NCBI GenBank assembly: GCA_028870355.1
Contig: JAGWPU010000075.1
Location: 66,350-100,040, forward strand
DNA from: Gammaproteobacteria bacterium
GTDB lineage: Bacteria; Pseudomonadota; Gammaproteobacteria; Steroidobacterales; Steroidobacteraceae
DNA length: 33,691 bases
Direction: 5' to 3'
The notes under the pieces were generated by a model. It saw only the letters and a list, made by a program, of their open reading frames with translations, did no database searches and was not told the DNA's origin. Positions 17,113 through 25,931 of the stretch are shown piece after piece (positions within the stretch are counted from its first letter, which is position 1; each line of letters starts with the position of its first letter). A program made the translations under genes and the position numbers.

Positions 17113-18009
17113 GTGAACGACCATCGAGTTCGACTTCGCAACCGCCTCGCGAGCACCCTGCTGGTCGCCTCGCTCGGCCTGCCGTTCGTCGCCCGCGCCA
17201 CCGCGTCGCCCGCGCCGGCACGGCCGGCGGCGGCATCCGCGCCGGCGTTTCCCCTGTGGTCGATCTATCGCCACGTCCTGGCCGGCGCCCGTTACGTCGA
17301 CCTGACGCACGCGTTCGGACCGGACACGCCGCACTGGAAGGGGTTCGGGCCGATGACCGTGCGCACGCTCTATACCATCCGCAAGAACGGCTTCCACGTG
17401 GACCAGTACTGTCACGTCGGCCAGTGGGGCACCCACGTGGACGCGCCCGCGCACTTCCATCACGGCATGCGGACGGTGGACCAGATCCCGGTGGACCAGA
17501 TGCTGATGCCGCTCGTCGTGCTCGACGTGCACAAGCAGGTCGAGAAGGATCCGGACTATGCGATCACGATGGGCGATGTCCGCGCCTGGGAGCATCGTTA
17601 CGGCAGGATCCCTCCGCACGCCTTCGTCGCGATGCGCACCGACTGGTCGAAGCGCTGGCCGAGCCAGAAGGCGATGCAGAACAAGGATGCGCACGGCATC
17701 GCGCACTATCCCCGCTGGAGCCTGCCGGTGCTGAAGTTCCTGTTCACGCAGCGGCACGTCACGGCGATCGGGCACGAGACGACCGATACCGACGGCGGTC
17801 TCGGGGCGTCGAAGGACGATTACTCGCTGGAGTCCTACGTGCTCGGCACCAATCACTACCAGATCGAGGTGCTCGCGCACCTGAACGAGGTTCCGGATGC
17901 CGGCGCGCTGGTGATGGTGTCCTTCCCGAAACCTGAGCACGGCACGGGTTTCCCGGCGCGCGTCGTCGCGATCGTTCCCCGGAACGACGCCGGCACGGGC
18001 GCGCACTGA
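17113..18009 (+). CDS. Periplasmic cyclase/kynurenine-formamidase-like metal hydrolase
   Basis: The 298-residue protein has a signal peptide (hydrophobic core around residues 13-27, AxA-type site ending at residue 31), placing it in the periplasm. The metal-binding signature of the cyclase/KynB family is complete: HVGQWGTHVDAPAHF gives His101, His108, Asp110 and His114. The later conserved region GHETTDTDGG and the tail NHYQIEVLAHLNEVP also fit. KynB hydrolyses N-formylkynurenine in the cytoplasm; exported relatives act on unknown amides, lactones or cyclic compounds. GTG 17113 has GGAGGGG upstream and lies 1 nt after the TonB receptor stop, so the two are coupled and the substrate may be what the receptor imports. 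Confidence 0.9.
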   Translation: MNDHRVRLRNRLASTLLVASLGLPFVARATASPAPARPAAASAPAFPLWSIYRHVLAGARYVDLTHAFGPDTPHWKGFGPMTVRTLYTIRKNGFHVDQYCHVGQWGTHVDAPAHFHHGMRTVDQIPVDQMLMPLVVLDVHKQVEKDPDYAITMGDVRAWEHRYGRIPPHAFVAMRTDWSKRWPSQKAMQNKDAHGIAHYPRWSLPVLKFLFTQRHVTAIGHETTDTDGGLGASKDDYSLESYVLGTNHYQIEVLAHLNEVPDAGALVMVSFPKPEHGTGFPARVVAIVPRNDAGTGAH

Positions 18010-18054
18010 GGACGTCCGGATCCCGCTCGCCATTCGAACCGAGAGGCACTCTGC

Positions 18055-18435
18055 ATGACTGCACCGACCAAGACCCAGGTTCCCCACTACCGCTGGGACG
18101 ACCTGCCCGCGGAACCGCTGAAGGGGACCATCACTCGCAAGCTGGTCACCGGCGAGCGGATGATGATCGCGCACGTCTACCTGAAGAAGGGCGACGAGGT
18201 ACCCCGGCATTCGCATCACAACGAGCAACTGACGTACATCCTGTCGGGCGCGCTGCACTTCTGGTTCGGACCGGAAGGCGACTCCGAGATCACGGTGCGT
18301 GCCGGCGAAGTGATCGTGATTCCGTCGAATCTGCCGCACCGGGCGCTCGCGCTCGAGGACACGCTCGACGTGGACGTGTTCTCGCCGCCGCGCGAGGACT
18401 GGCTCACCGGCACCGACGCCTACCTGCGAGGCTGA
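18055..18435 (+). CDS. Single-domain cupin protein
   Basis: The 126-residue small beta-barrel protein carries both cupin motifs. The first includes RHSHHNEQ, with His52, His54 and Gln58 or Glu57 as likely metal ligands, then YILSGAL. The second is GEVIVIPSNLPH, with His95. There is no signal peptide. Single-domain cupins are isomerases, dioxygenases, decarboxylases or sensors, so the reaction is not decided. Its stop codon is directly followed by the ATG of the aminotransferase (no spacer), so translation is probably coupled. Confidence 0.9.
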   Translation: MTAPTKTQVPHYRWDDLPAEPLKGTITRKLVTGERMMIAHVYLKKGDEVPRHSHHNEQLTYILSGALHFWFGPEGDSEITVRAGEVIVIPSNLPHRALALEDTLDVDVFSPPREDWLTGTDAYLRG

Positions 18436-19500
18436 ATGAGCGCCTACGACGTGGACCCGGGCGTCGCCGCCGCCGTCCGGGGCTTCACCCTGCCGGAGAA
18501 GCTCGGCTTCGGGCTCGTGAACGCCCCGGTGATGTACAGCGCGACCTGGCGCGAGGGCGCGTGGAGCCGGGGGCAGCTCCTCCCGTACGGACCGATCGAG
18601 CTGTGGCCGGGCTCGCGCGCGCTGCAGTACGCCGAACTCGTGTTCGAGGGGCTCAAGGCGTACCGGGTCGGACAGGAGCGGCCAAGCTTCTTCCGCCCGG
18701 AGGAGAATTGCCGCCGGATGGCGCGCTCGGCGGCCCGGATGTCGATGCCCGTCGTCAGCGAGCCTCTGTTCTTCGAGGGCATCGAGGCCGTGACCCGCAC
18801 GTGCAGCGACTTCATTCCGAGACAGTCCGGACGATCGCTCTATCTGCGGCCGTTCCTGTGCGGCACGGAGAACAGCTACCTGCTGAAGAACTCCTCCACG
18901 TTCCGCTTCATGGTGATCGCCAATCCGGTGGAAGCCTACGCCGCCGGCGCGCTCAAGGTGACGATCGAGCGCACGGACGTGCGCGCGGCCGCGGGTGGGA
19001 TCGGAGAAGCCAAGGCGGCGGCGAACTACGCCGCGTCGCTGCGCGCGTCCACGGCGGCGGTGAATCGAGGCTGTACCGTCGCGCTGTGGCTCGACGCCGC
19101 GCACCATCGTGACGTGCAGGAGCTCTCGGGGATGAACGTGTTCGTCGTGATCGACGGCGAACTGCACACCCCGGCGCTCGACGGCACGATCCTGCCCGGC
19201 GTCACGCGCGATTCCCTGCTCCAGCTGGCGCGCAGCCTCGGCTACGCGACCCACGAGCGGCGCATCGCGATCGACGAGATCATAGACGGAATCCGCAGCG
19301 GCGCGTGCACCGAGGTGTTCGCGTGCGGGACCGCGGCGATCGTGAGCCCGATCGAGTCGCTCTGGGAGAGCGACGGGCGCCATCACTCGCCGCCGAACGT
19401 CGACGTCGTCGCCAAGCGCCTGCGCGAATCCTTGCTCGCGATTCAGGAGCGGCGCGCGCCCGACCCGTTCGGATGGACGAGAGACCTGTCCATCGCGTAG
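18436..19500 (+). CDS. Branched-chain-type aminotransferase (fold type IV)
   Basis: The 354-residue PLP enzyme is related to the long (eukaryote-like, type II) IlvE group. It contains ALQYAELVFEGLKAYR, then SLYLRPFLCGTENSYLL. The Schiff-base lysine is Lys193 in GEAKAAANYAASL. QELSGMNVFVV, LPGVTRDSLLQLA and VFACGTAAIVSPI form the phosphate and substrate sites. These enzymes exchange the amino group of Val, Leu or Ile with 2-oxoglutarate. Here the gene sits in a seven-gene run with uptake functions rather than with ilv biosynthetic genes, so a catabolic role on another hydrophobic amino acid is plausible. It begins directly after the cupin stop, and the next gene starts 14 nt after its own stop. 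Confidence 0.93.
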   Translation: MSAYDVDPGVAAAVRGFTLPEKLGFGLVNAPVMYSATWREGAWSRGQLLPYGPIELWPGSRALQYAELVFEGLKAYRVGQERPSFFRPEENCRRMARSAARMSMPVVSEPLFFEGIEAVTRTCSDFIPRQSGRSLYLRPFLCGTENSYLLKNSSTFRFMVIANPVEAYAAGALKVTIERTDVRAAAGGIGEAKAAANYAASLRASTAAVNRGCTVALWLDAAHHRDVQELSGMNVFVVIDGELHTPALDGTILPGVTRDSLLQLARSLGYATHERRIAIDEIIDGIRSGACTEVFACGTAAIVSPIESLWESDGRHHSPPNVDVVAKRLRESLLAIQERRAPDPFGWTRDLSIA

Positions 19501-19514
19501 ACCGCGGAGGAACC

Positions 19515-20498
19515 GTGACCGACAGCACTCGAGCGATCGTGATCCACGAGACCGGCGGACCGGAAAAGCTCGTGTGGGAGAGCGTTCCGGTCGCCCCGCC
19601 GGGGCCGGGCGAGGTCGTGATTCGCCACACCGCGATCGGGGTCAATTTCCACGATACCTACGTGCGCTCCGGGCTCTACCAGACGCTTCGCTTGCCGGGG
19701 ATCCCCGGGATCGAGGCGGCCGGGATCGTCGAGCGGATCGGCGACGGCGTCGCGGGGCTCGCGGTCGGCGACCGGATCACGTACATCGATGCCAGCTACG
19801 GCGCATATGCCGAGCGGCGCGTGCTGCCGGCACGCCTCGCGGTACGGCTTCCGCCGGGCGTGGCCGACGACGTCGCGGCGAGTCTGACGATCAAGGGCTT
19901 CACCGCGTCGATGCTGCTGCAGTCGGTGCATCGCGTCCGCGCCGGTGAGACCGTGCTGATTCACGCGGCCGCGGGGGGCGTCGGCCAGCCGCTGGTCCGC
20001 TGGGCGAAGCACCTCGGCGCGACCGTGATCGCGACGGCCGGGTCCGCCGAGAAGCTCGCGATCGCGCGCGATTGCGGGGCGGATCACGTGATCAATTACC
20101 GGGAAGAGAATTTCGTCGACCGCGTGGCTCAACTGACCGCGGGGCGCGGCGTCGACGTCGCGTACGACTCGGTCGGCGCCTCGACGTTCCTGGGGTCGCT
20201 CCAGTGCCTCGCGTTCCAGGGACTGCTGGTGAATTTCGGCCAATCCTCGGGTCCGGTCGCGCCGTTCAGCCCGTCGCTGCTCGCGACCCGGTCGAACGGC
20301 GTCGTGCGCCCGATGGTGTTCCACTACATTCGCGATCGCGGCGCGCTCGACGCCATGGCCGCGCAGGTATTCGGCGCGATCGAGAAGGGCATCCTGCGCG
20401 CGCCGACGATCACGCGCCTCCCGCTGGCCCAGGCATCCGAAGCACACGGGTTGCTGGAGTCCCGGCGATCCACCGGACCGATCGTGCTCGAGCCCTGA
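19515..20498 (+). CDS. NADPH:quinone oxidoreductase-like zinc-independent MDR enzyme
   Basis: The 327-residue cytoplasmic protein belongs to the quinone reductase branch of the medium-chain dehydrogenase family. The N-terminal GroES-like half includes [15 protein letters not shown]. The Rossmann half has [20 protein letters not shown], then [13 protein letters not shown] and [12 protein letters not shown]. The zinc-binding cysteines of alcohol dehydrogenases are missing. Family members reduce quinones or the double bond of enones using NADPH. GTG 19515 has GGAGG 4 nt upstream; the frame is open further upstream but that would overlap the aminotransferase. Within this operon it may reduce an unsaturated intermediate. 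Confidence 0.92.
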   Translation: MTDSTRAIVIHETGGPEKLVWESVPVAPPGPGEVVIRHTAIGVNFHDTYVRSGLYQTLRLPGIPGIEAAGIVERIGDGVAGLAVGDRITYIDASYGAYAERRVLPARLAVRLPPGVADDVAASLTIKGFTASMLLQSVHRVRAGETVLIHAAAGGVGQPLVRWAKHLGATVIATAGSAEKLAIARDCGADHVINYREENFVDRVAQLTAGRGVDVAYDSVGASTFLGSLQCLAFQGLLVNFGQSSGPVAPFSPSLLATRSNGVVRPMVFHYIRDRGALDAMAAQVFGAIEKGILRAPTITRLPLAQASEAHGLLESRRSTGPIVLEP

Positions 20499-20534
20499 TT
20501 CCCGCAGACCCCACCGACGCCAGGAGATCGATTC

Positions 20535-21455
20535 ATGAAAGTGTCCCGAATCGTCGCACTCGCCGCCTTCGCCCTCTTCGGCGCCGCCTCGGTACGCGCG
20601 GCCGAGGTCACGGTCGTCCGCAACGTCATGGGTCCCGAGGGCCCGCTGTTCGTCGACGGCAACCTGTATTACGTGGGCTGGGTCTCGAATACCCTGTCGC
20701 GCTGGAACGGACACGAGAGCACCGTGCTCAATCACCTCGACGGTTGCAGCCACAATGGCCTCGCACTCACGAAGCAGCACACCTTCCTGCTCGCGTGCAC
20801 GGCCGAACGAGGCGCGATCCTCGAGCTCAGCATGAGCGGCAAGATCCTGCGTCGCTGGGACGCGGACGACAAGGGGCGACAATTCATCGGCGGCATCAAT
20901 GACCTGATGGTCACCGCCAACGGCGGCGCCTATGCGACCGTGTTCGGCACGTACAAGACCGTACCCGAGGGCGTGACCGGCAAGATCCTCTATCTCGCGC
21001 CCGGCGCCAGCCAGTGGGTCCAGGTCGCCACCGATCTGAACTACGCGAACGGCATCGGCATCTCCCCCGACCAGAAGACGCTCTACGTCGACGAAACGGT
21101 CGGCGACTGCATCCTGAAGTTCACCGTGAATCCGGACGGAACGCTCAGCCATCGCTCGAACTTCGCGCTGCTCTACGTGCTGGTTCCGAACAAGGTCAAC
21201 TCATGGTGGATCGGACCGGACAGCATGAAGGTCGGACGACGCGGCAACCTGTACGTCGCCCAGTGGATGGGCGGCAAGGTCCTGAAGATCTCGCCCACCG
21301 GCAAACTCCTGCACGTCTTCCACATCGCCGCGGGTGACGGCACCACGAACGTCGCGTTCGGACCCGGGGAGAAGGACCTGTACGTGACGGTGGTGAAGGA
21401 TCCGAACGATCCGCTCGCCCGCGGCAGCATCGTGCGGATTCCGAACGTCCCGTAG
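20535..21455 (+). CDS. Periplasmic SMP-30/gluconolactonase-like beta-propeller protein
   Basis: The 306-residue protein has a clear signal peptide (cleavage after VRA, residue 22). Repeated blades such as [32 protein letters not shown] and [16 protein letters not shown] mark a six-bladed propeller of the SMP-30/NHL class. The four residues that bind the catalytic metal in SMP-30 lactonases appear to be conserved: Glu35 (PEGPLF), Asn122 (INDLMV), Asn172 (ANGIGIS) and Asp229 (GPDSMK). A metal-dependent lactonase or esterase acting in the periplasm is therefore likely; the substrate is unknown. Last gene of the operon, 36 nt after the reductase, with a strong hairpin just downstream. Confidence 0.88.
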   Translation: MKVSRIVALAAFALFGAASVRAAEVTVVRNVMGPEGPLFVDGNLYYVGWVSNTLSRWNGHESTVLNHLDGCSHNGLALTKQHTFLLACTAERGAILELSMSGKILRRWDADDKGRQFIGGINDLMVTANGGAYATVFGTYKTVPEGVTGKILYLAPGASQWVQVATDLNYANGIGISPDQKTLYVDETVGDCILKFTVNPDGTLSHRSNFALLYVLVPNKVNSWWIGPDSMKVGRRGNLYVAQWMGGKVLKISPTGKLLHVFHIAAGDGTTNVAFGPGEKDLYVTVVKDPNDPLARGSIVRIPNVP

Positions 21456-21465
21456 CGCGCCCGCG

Positions 21466-21507
21466 CGAGCGCCGCGAGCGCGTTTCACCGCGCCATCGCG
21501 GCGCTCG
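21466..21507. terminator. Strong GC-rich hairpin ending the operon
   Basis: CGAGCGCCGCGA at 21466-21477 pairs perfectly with TCGCGGCGCTCG at 21496-21507. Inside it GCGCG (21478-21482) pairs with CGCGC (21489-21493), leaving a 6-nt loop and a 2-nt bulge. It lies 10 nt past the SMP-30-like stop and 20 nt before the efflux operon start. There is no U tract after the stem, so it is not a textbook intrinsic terminator. It may work with Rho or protect the mRNA end. Confidence 0.6.
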
Positions 21508-21527
21508 GGAATCGGGAGAAACGCGTA

Positions 21528-23090
21528 TTGCGCCCGCCGAGCGCGCGGCCCCATAGTGGCCGTGTGCGGCCCGTTCTTCAGGTGAAAGTGCCCGGCGGTC
21601 CCGATCGGCCGCCGTGCGGCAGGCTCGCCGCGCTGGCGGCGCTGGTCGCGGTCGCGGGCTGCACGGTCGGCCCGCGGTTCGTCGCGCCGACCGCCCCGCG
21701 GACCGACGCCTACACCCCCGCGCGCACGGCCCCCCAGCTCGATGCGGGTCCGGGCGAGCCGGGGCAACGCCTGTCGATCGGCCGCGCGCCATCGCCGGCC
21801 TGGTGGGAGCGATTCGGCTCCCCGACGATCGACGCCCTGGTTCGTCGCGCGCTGGCGCACAACCCGACGCTCGACGCGGCCCGCGCAACGCTCGCGCAAG
21901 CCGAGCAGGTCGTGCGGGAGACCCGCGCCGGTCTATACCCGCAAATCGACTTCGGCGCCACCGCGCAGCGCCAAAAGGGGCCGGCGTTCGCGCTCGGCCT
22001 GCTGCCCCGGGGATCCGGCTTGCCGCAGTACGATCTGTACTCGGTCGGACCCACCGTGCGCTTCGCCCCCGACGTGTTCGGCCTGAACGCGCACCGTATC
22101 GAAGAGCGCGAAGCGCTCGCGGACGTGCAGCGGGACCAGGTCGCGGCGGCGGTCCTCGCGATCACCGGCAACACCGTGACCGCGGCGCTCGATCTCGCCG
22201 CGCTGCACACGCAGATCGAGGCGATCCGGCGCATCGTCGCCGACGACGAACGCGCTCTGGCGCTCGCGCGACATCGGTTCTCGGTCGGCCGTGCCGCGCG
22301 CACGGACGTGCTGATCGCCGAGGCGCGCCTCGCGAGCGACCGCGCCCGCCTGCCGGGGTTCCGTCGGCGTCTGGCCGCGACCGAGGATGCGCTCGCGGTG
22401 CTGCTCGGAGAATCCCCGGCGCAGTGGACACCTCCCGCGTTCGATCTGAGCGCAGTCCGCCTGCCGACCGATCTGCCGCTCGTACTGCCGTCGCGCCTCG
22501 TGCGCCGCCGACCCGACATCCTCGCGTCCGAGTCGATCGTCCACGCTCGCAGCGCCGCGGTCGGCATCGCGACTGGCGAGCTGGTTCCGCAGATCGAGAT
22601 CTCGGGCGCCTTCGGCACCAGCGCACTCGCAGCCCGCTCGCTGTTCGGCCCGACGAGCGCGGTCTGGTCGATCGCCGCCGGCCTCAGCGCACCGGTATTC
22701 CATGGCGGTGCGCTCGAGGCGCAGCGGCGCGCCGCGGTCGAGGCGCTGCGCGCCTCGCTCGCGATGTACCGGGCGACCGTGCTGGCCGCGTTCGGTCAAG
22801 TCGCGGACACCCTGCGATCGCTGGGTGACGACGCGGCACAGGTGCGCGCGGCGCATCGCGCGCTCGCGGTCGGGCTCGCGAGCCTGCGGATCCAGCGGGC
22901 CCGTTTCGCGGCCGGACGGATCGACCGGACGCGGCTGATCGACGCCGAACGGACGGTCGAGGATGCCCGCGTCGACTACACCGAGGCGATCGCCGAGCGC
23001 GAGATCGACAGCGCCCGACTGTTCGTCGCGCTCGGTGGCGCCGCGCCGGCCGACCGCGCATCTCCCCTGTCCGGAGCACTCCCGCGATGA
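21528..23090 (+). CDS. Outer-membrane efflux lipoprotein (TolC/NodT family)
   Basis: The protein of up to 520 residues is the outer-membrane channel of a tripartite exporter. A lipoprotein signal with lipobox VAGC (Cys45 from the first start) is followed by CTVGPRF and the PSPAWWERFGSPTIDALVRRAL region. Two OEP repeats follow, with typical helices such as ARATLAQAEQVVRETRAGLYPQIDF and RHRFSVGRAARTDVLIAEARL. The start is uncertain. TTG 21528 has a good GGGAGAA upstream, while GTG 21588 would give a more usual short lipoprotein signal of about 25 residues. Its end overlaps the next gene's ATG by 4 nt (ATGA at 23087-23090), so it is the first gene of the export operon. Confidence 0.92.
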   Translation: MRPPSARPHSGRVRPVLQVKVPGGPDRPPCGRLAALAALVAVAGCTVGPRFVAPTAPRTDAYTPARTAPQLDAGPGEPGQRLSIGRAPSPAWWERFGSPTIDALVRRALAHNPTLDAARATLAQAEQVVRETRAGLYPQIDFGATAQRQKGPAFALGLLPRGSGLPQYDLYSVGPTVRFAPDVFGLNAHRIEEREALADVQRDQVAAAVLAITGNTVTAALDLAALHTQIEAIRRIVADDERALALARHRFSVGRAARTDVLIAEARLASDRARLPGFRRRLAATEDALAVLLGESPAQWTPPAFDLSAVRLPTDLPLVLPSRLVRRRPDILASESIVHARSAAVGIATGELVPQIEISGAFGTSALAARSLFGPTSAVWSIAAGLSAPVFHGGALEAQRRAAVEALRASLAMYRATVLAAFGQVADTLRSLGDDAAQVRAAHRALAVGLASLRIQRARFAAGRIDRTRLIDAERTVEDARVDYTEAIAEREIDSARLFVALGGAAPADRASPLSGALPR

Positions 23091-24139
23091 ATCCTCGACT
23101 TCGAACGCGGCTGGCGGTCGCGATCGTGATCCTTGCCGTCGCGATCGTCGCGGCGGTGATCTACGTTCGGCGGAATCGCACCGGCGGTGCCGCGACCTTG
23201 ACGTTCTACGGGAACGTCGACATCCGGGAAGCGCGGCCGGCCTTCGACGCGACCGGTCGCGTCACGACGATGCGGGTCGTGGAAGGCGCTCGGGTCACGA
23301 AGGGGGAATGGATTGCCTCGATCGACGACACCCGCTATGCCGCACGGCTCGCGGAGGCGACGCAGCGCAGTGCGACGCTCGCGGCGGATCTCGCGCGACT
23401 GAAGCACGGCTCGCGACCGGAGGAGATCGCGCGGGCGAAGGCGGTGCTGGACGGCTTGCGTGCGACATTCGCGAACGATCGCGCGGTGTACGAGCGAACC
23501 GCGACCCTCCTGCCCCAGGGTGGCGCATCGACCGAAGAGCGCGACGACGCGCGCGCCCGACTTCGCGCGGACCGCGCCGCCGTCGAGGCCGCCCGCCAGA
23601 CCTACGTGCTCGCGGTGCGCGGACCCCGGCGCGAGGACGTCACCGCGGCGCGCCACGCGTATCGCGCAGCGCTGGCGGCGACCGCACTCGCACGCCGGGA
23701 GTTCGCGGACACCCGCTTGTACGCACCGGTCGACGGCGTCGTCGAGGATCGGATCCTGGAGTCGGGCGACATGGCCTCCCCCGCGATCCCGGTCTACACG
23801 ATCGCGATCACGGGCCTCAAGTGGGTTCGGGCGTACGTGCCGGAAAGCGATCTCGGCCGCGTGCGCCTCGGGATGCGCGCGACCATCGCGACCGACAGCT
23901 ATCCGGGCCGACGCTACCCGGGCTGGATCGGCTATCTCTCGCCGACGGCCGAATTCACGCCGAAGACCGTGGAGACGCCGGCGCTGCGCACCGCGCTCGT
24001 GTATCAGGTCCGCGTGTACGTCTGCGATCCGCGGGGCGAGTTGCGCCTGGGGATGCCCGCGACCGTTCAGCTCGATCTCGGCGCACCCGGGTCGACGGCG
24101 GCGCCGGGGTGTGGACCGACGGATGCCGCCGCCCACTGA
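23087..24139 (+). CDS. HlyD-family periplasmic adaptor (membrane fusion protein)
   Basis: The 350-residue protein has one N-terminal membrane span (about residues 8-25, VAIVILAVAIVAAVIYV). A lipoyl-like half follows, YGNVDIREARPAFDATGRV with MRVVEGARVTKGEWIASIDD, then a coiled-coil hairpin (about residues 85-190) and the returning beta-barrel (LYAPVDGVVEDRILESGDM). It matches the YhiI/YbhG type that works with ABC-2 exporters, bridging the inner-membrane ABC complex and the outer-membrane channel. It overlaps the upstream gene by 4 nt and the ATPase gene by 17 nt. Confidence 0.93.
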   Translation: MNPRLRTRLAVAIVILAVAIVAAVIYVRRNRTGGAATLTFYGNVDIREARPAFDATGRVTTMRVVEGARVTKGEWIASIDDTRYAARLAEATQRSATLAADLARLKHGSRPEEIARAKAVLDGLRATFANDRAVYERTATLLPQGGASTEERDDARARLRADRAAVEAARQTYVLAVRGPRREDVTAARHAYRAALAATALARREFADTRLYAPVDGVVEDRILESGDMASPAIPVYTIAITGLKWVRAYVPESDLGRVRLGMRATIATDSYPGRRYPGWIGYLSPTAEFTPKTVETPALRTALVYQVRVYVCDPRGELRLGMPATVQLDLGAPGSTAAPGCGPTDAAAH

Positions 24140-25931
24140 CGCCGAGCCGGCCCTGCGGCTCGCCGACGTCCGCCACCGATTCCGTTCCGGCCCGCGCGAC
24201 GTGGCCGCGCTCGCCGGCGTCAGTGCGACCGCGATGCGTGGCACGGTGACCGGCCTGATCGGCCCCGACGGCGCCGGCAAGACCACGCTGATGCGGCTGG
24301 TCGCGGGGCTGCTCCGGCTGCAGTCGGGGCGTGTCGAGGTGCTCGGCATCGACGTCGGTCGCGATCCACTCGCGGTGCAGGCACGCCTCGGGTACATGCC
24401 GCAGCGCTTCGGACTGTATGAGGATCTCACGGTCCAGGAGAACCTCGACCTGTACGCGGATCTGCAGGACGTACCGCCGGCCGAACGGCGTGCTCGGTAT
24501 GCGCAGCTGCTGCCGCTGACCGGACTCGGTCCCTTCACGAAACGTCTCGCGGGCCGACTGTCGGGCGGCATGAAGCAGAAGCTCGGCCTCGCGTGCACCC
24601 TGCTGCATCCGCCCGAGTTCCTGCTGCTCGACGAACCGACCGTCGGGGTCGATCCCGTGTCGCGCCGCGAACTGTGGCGCATCATCGAACACCTGACCCG
24701 GGAATCCCGCACGACCGTGCTGTTCAGCACCGCCTACCTCGACGAGGCCGAACGCTGCGACCAGGTGATCCTGATCCACGAAGGACGGCTGCTCGGCGCC
24801 GGCACGCCCGCTGCGTTCACCGCCGAGATCGCCGGTCGCAGCTTCCTCGCCTCCGCCGGGCTCGGCCGTCGAGAGCTCCAGGCCCGTCTGAGCGCGGCGC
24901 CCGGGATCCTCGATGCCGTGATCCAGGGCGATCGCGTGCGCATCGTGACCGCATCGACCGGCACCGCCGCATCCGCCGACTGGAGCCGCGCGGCGCCGGG
25001 ACTGTCGCTGACACCGACGCCGCCGCGCTTCGAGGACAGCTTCGTCGCGAAACTGCGCGGAATCGCCCGCGCGAACGAGCCCCCGCTCCCTCCCGCATCG
25101 CCGACGGCCACGCCGGTCGCCACCGCTCCCCCGCCGCCAGTGACCACAGGCTCGACCCCCGGCGGCACGCCCGAAGAACCGGTGATCGTGGTCGAGCACC
25201 TCACGCGGCGGTTCGGCCCCTTCGTCGCGGTGCGCGACGTGAGCTTCGCGGTCGGCCGCGGCGAGATCTTCGGCCTGCTCGGCGCGAACGGTGCGGGCAA
25301 ATCGACGACGTTCCGGATGCTGTGCGGCCTGTTGCCGGCCTCGGCGGGCCGCCTGCGCGTCGCCGGGTTCGATCTGCGAACCGCCGCGGCGACGGCACGC
25401 GCCCGCATCGGCTACATGGCTCAGAGATTCTCGCTCTACGCCGACCTGTCGGTGCGCCAGAACCTGCGTTTCTTCAGCAGCGCGTATCGTCTGTCCGGCG
25501 CGCGGCAGATCGCGCGGATCGACTGGGCGGTCGGCGAGTTCGACCTGGCCGCGGTGCTCGACGCGACCGCGCGCGACCTCGCGCTCGGCTACAAGCAGCG
25601 GCTCGCGCTCGCGTGCGCGCTGATGCACGAGCCGCAGATCCTGTTCCTCGACGAGCCGACCTCCGGCGTCGACCCGCTCGCCCGGCGCGAATTCTGGCGC
25701 CGGATCAATGCGCTCGCCGAATCCGGGGTCACGGTGCTGGTCACCACCCATTTCATGGAGGAAGCCGAGTACTGCGACCGCTTGATCATCATGGCGAGCG
25801 GACGGGTGCTGGCCGACGGCACGCCGGCCTCGATCAAGGCGAGCGCGCGTCGCGACGACCGACCGGATCCGACCCTCGAGGACGCGTTCATCGCGATGAT
25901 CGACGCCGCCGGCACCGAGGTGGCGGCGTGA
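24123..25931 (+). CDS. ABC exporter ATPase with two fused nucleotide-binding domains (RbbA/YhiH-like, without membrane domain)
   Basis: The 602-residue protein carries two complete ABC ATPase domains. The first has Walker A GPDGAGKTT, signature LSGGMKQKLGLA and Walker B LLLDEPTVGVDP. The second has Walker A GANGAGKST, Walker B LFLDEPTSGVDP and a divergent signature LALGYKQRLALA in place of LSGGQ. A proline/threonine-rich linker at about residues 318-353 separates them. Domain order and the odd second signature match E. coli RbbA (YhiH), but RbbA carries its membrane domain in the same chain, whereas here that domain is the next gene. ATG 24123 lies inside the end of the adaptor gene. The GTG of the permease overlaps its stop (GTGA). 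Confidence 0.93.
   Translation: MPPPTDAEPALRLADVRHRFRSGPRDVAALAGVSATAMRGTVTGLIGPDGAGKTTLMRLVAGLLRLQSGRVEVLGIDVGRDPLAVQARLGYMPQRFGLYEDLTVQENLDLYADLQDVPPAERRARYAQLLPLTGLGPFTKRLAGRLSGGMKQKLGLACTLLHPPEFLLLDEPTVGVDPVSRRELWRIIEHLTRESRTTVLFSTAYLDEAERCDQVILIHEGRLLGAGTPAAFTAEIAGRSFLASAGLGRRELQARLSAAPGILDAVIQGDRVRIVTASTGTAASADWSRAAPGLSLTPTPPRFEDSFVAKLRGIARANEPPLPPASPTATPVATAPPPPVTTGSTPGGTPEEPVIVVEHLTRRFGPFVAVRDVSFAVGRGEIFGLLGANGAGKSTTFRMLCGLLPASAGRLRVAGFDLRTAAATARARIGYMAQRFSLYADLSVRQNLRFFSSAYRLSGARQIARIDWAVGEFDLAAVLDATARDLALGYKQRLALACALMHEPQILFLDEPTSGVDPLARREFWRRINALAESGVTVLVTTHFMEEAEYCDRLIIMASGRVLADGTPASIKASARRDDRPDPTLEDAFIAMIDAAGTEVAA

Noticed and set aside
14352-17201. Very long open frame (949 codons) antisense to the TonB receptor
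   Set aside because: Such shadow frames are expected in GC-rich coding DNA. Its translation is arginine/valine-rich with no family features, while the plus strand encodes a clear TonB receptor.
17026-19386. 786-codon antisense frame across the cyclase, cupin and aminotransferase genes
   Set aside because: It crosses three well-supported genes, has low-complexity composition and no recognisable domain.
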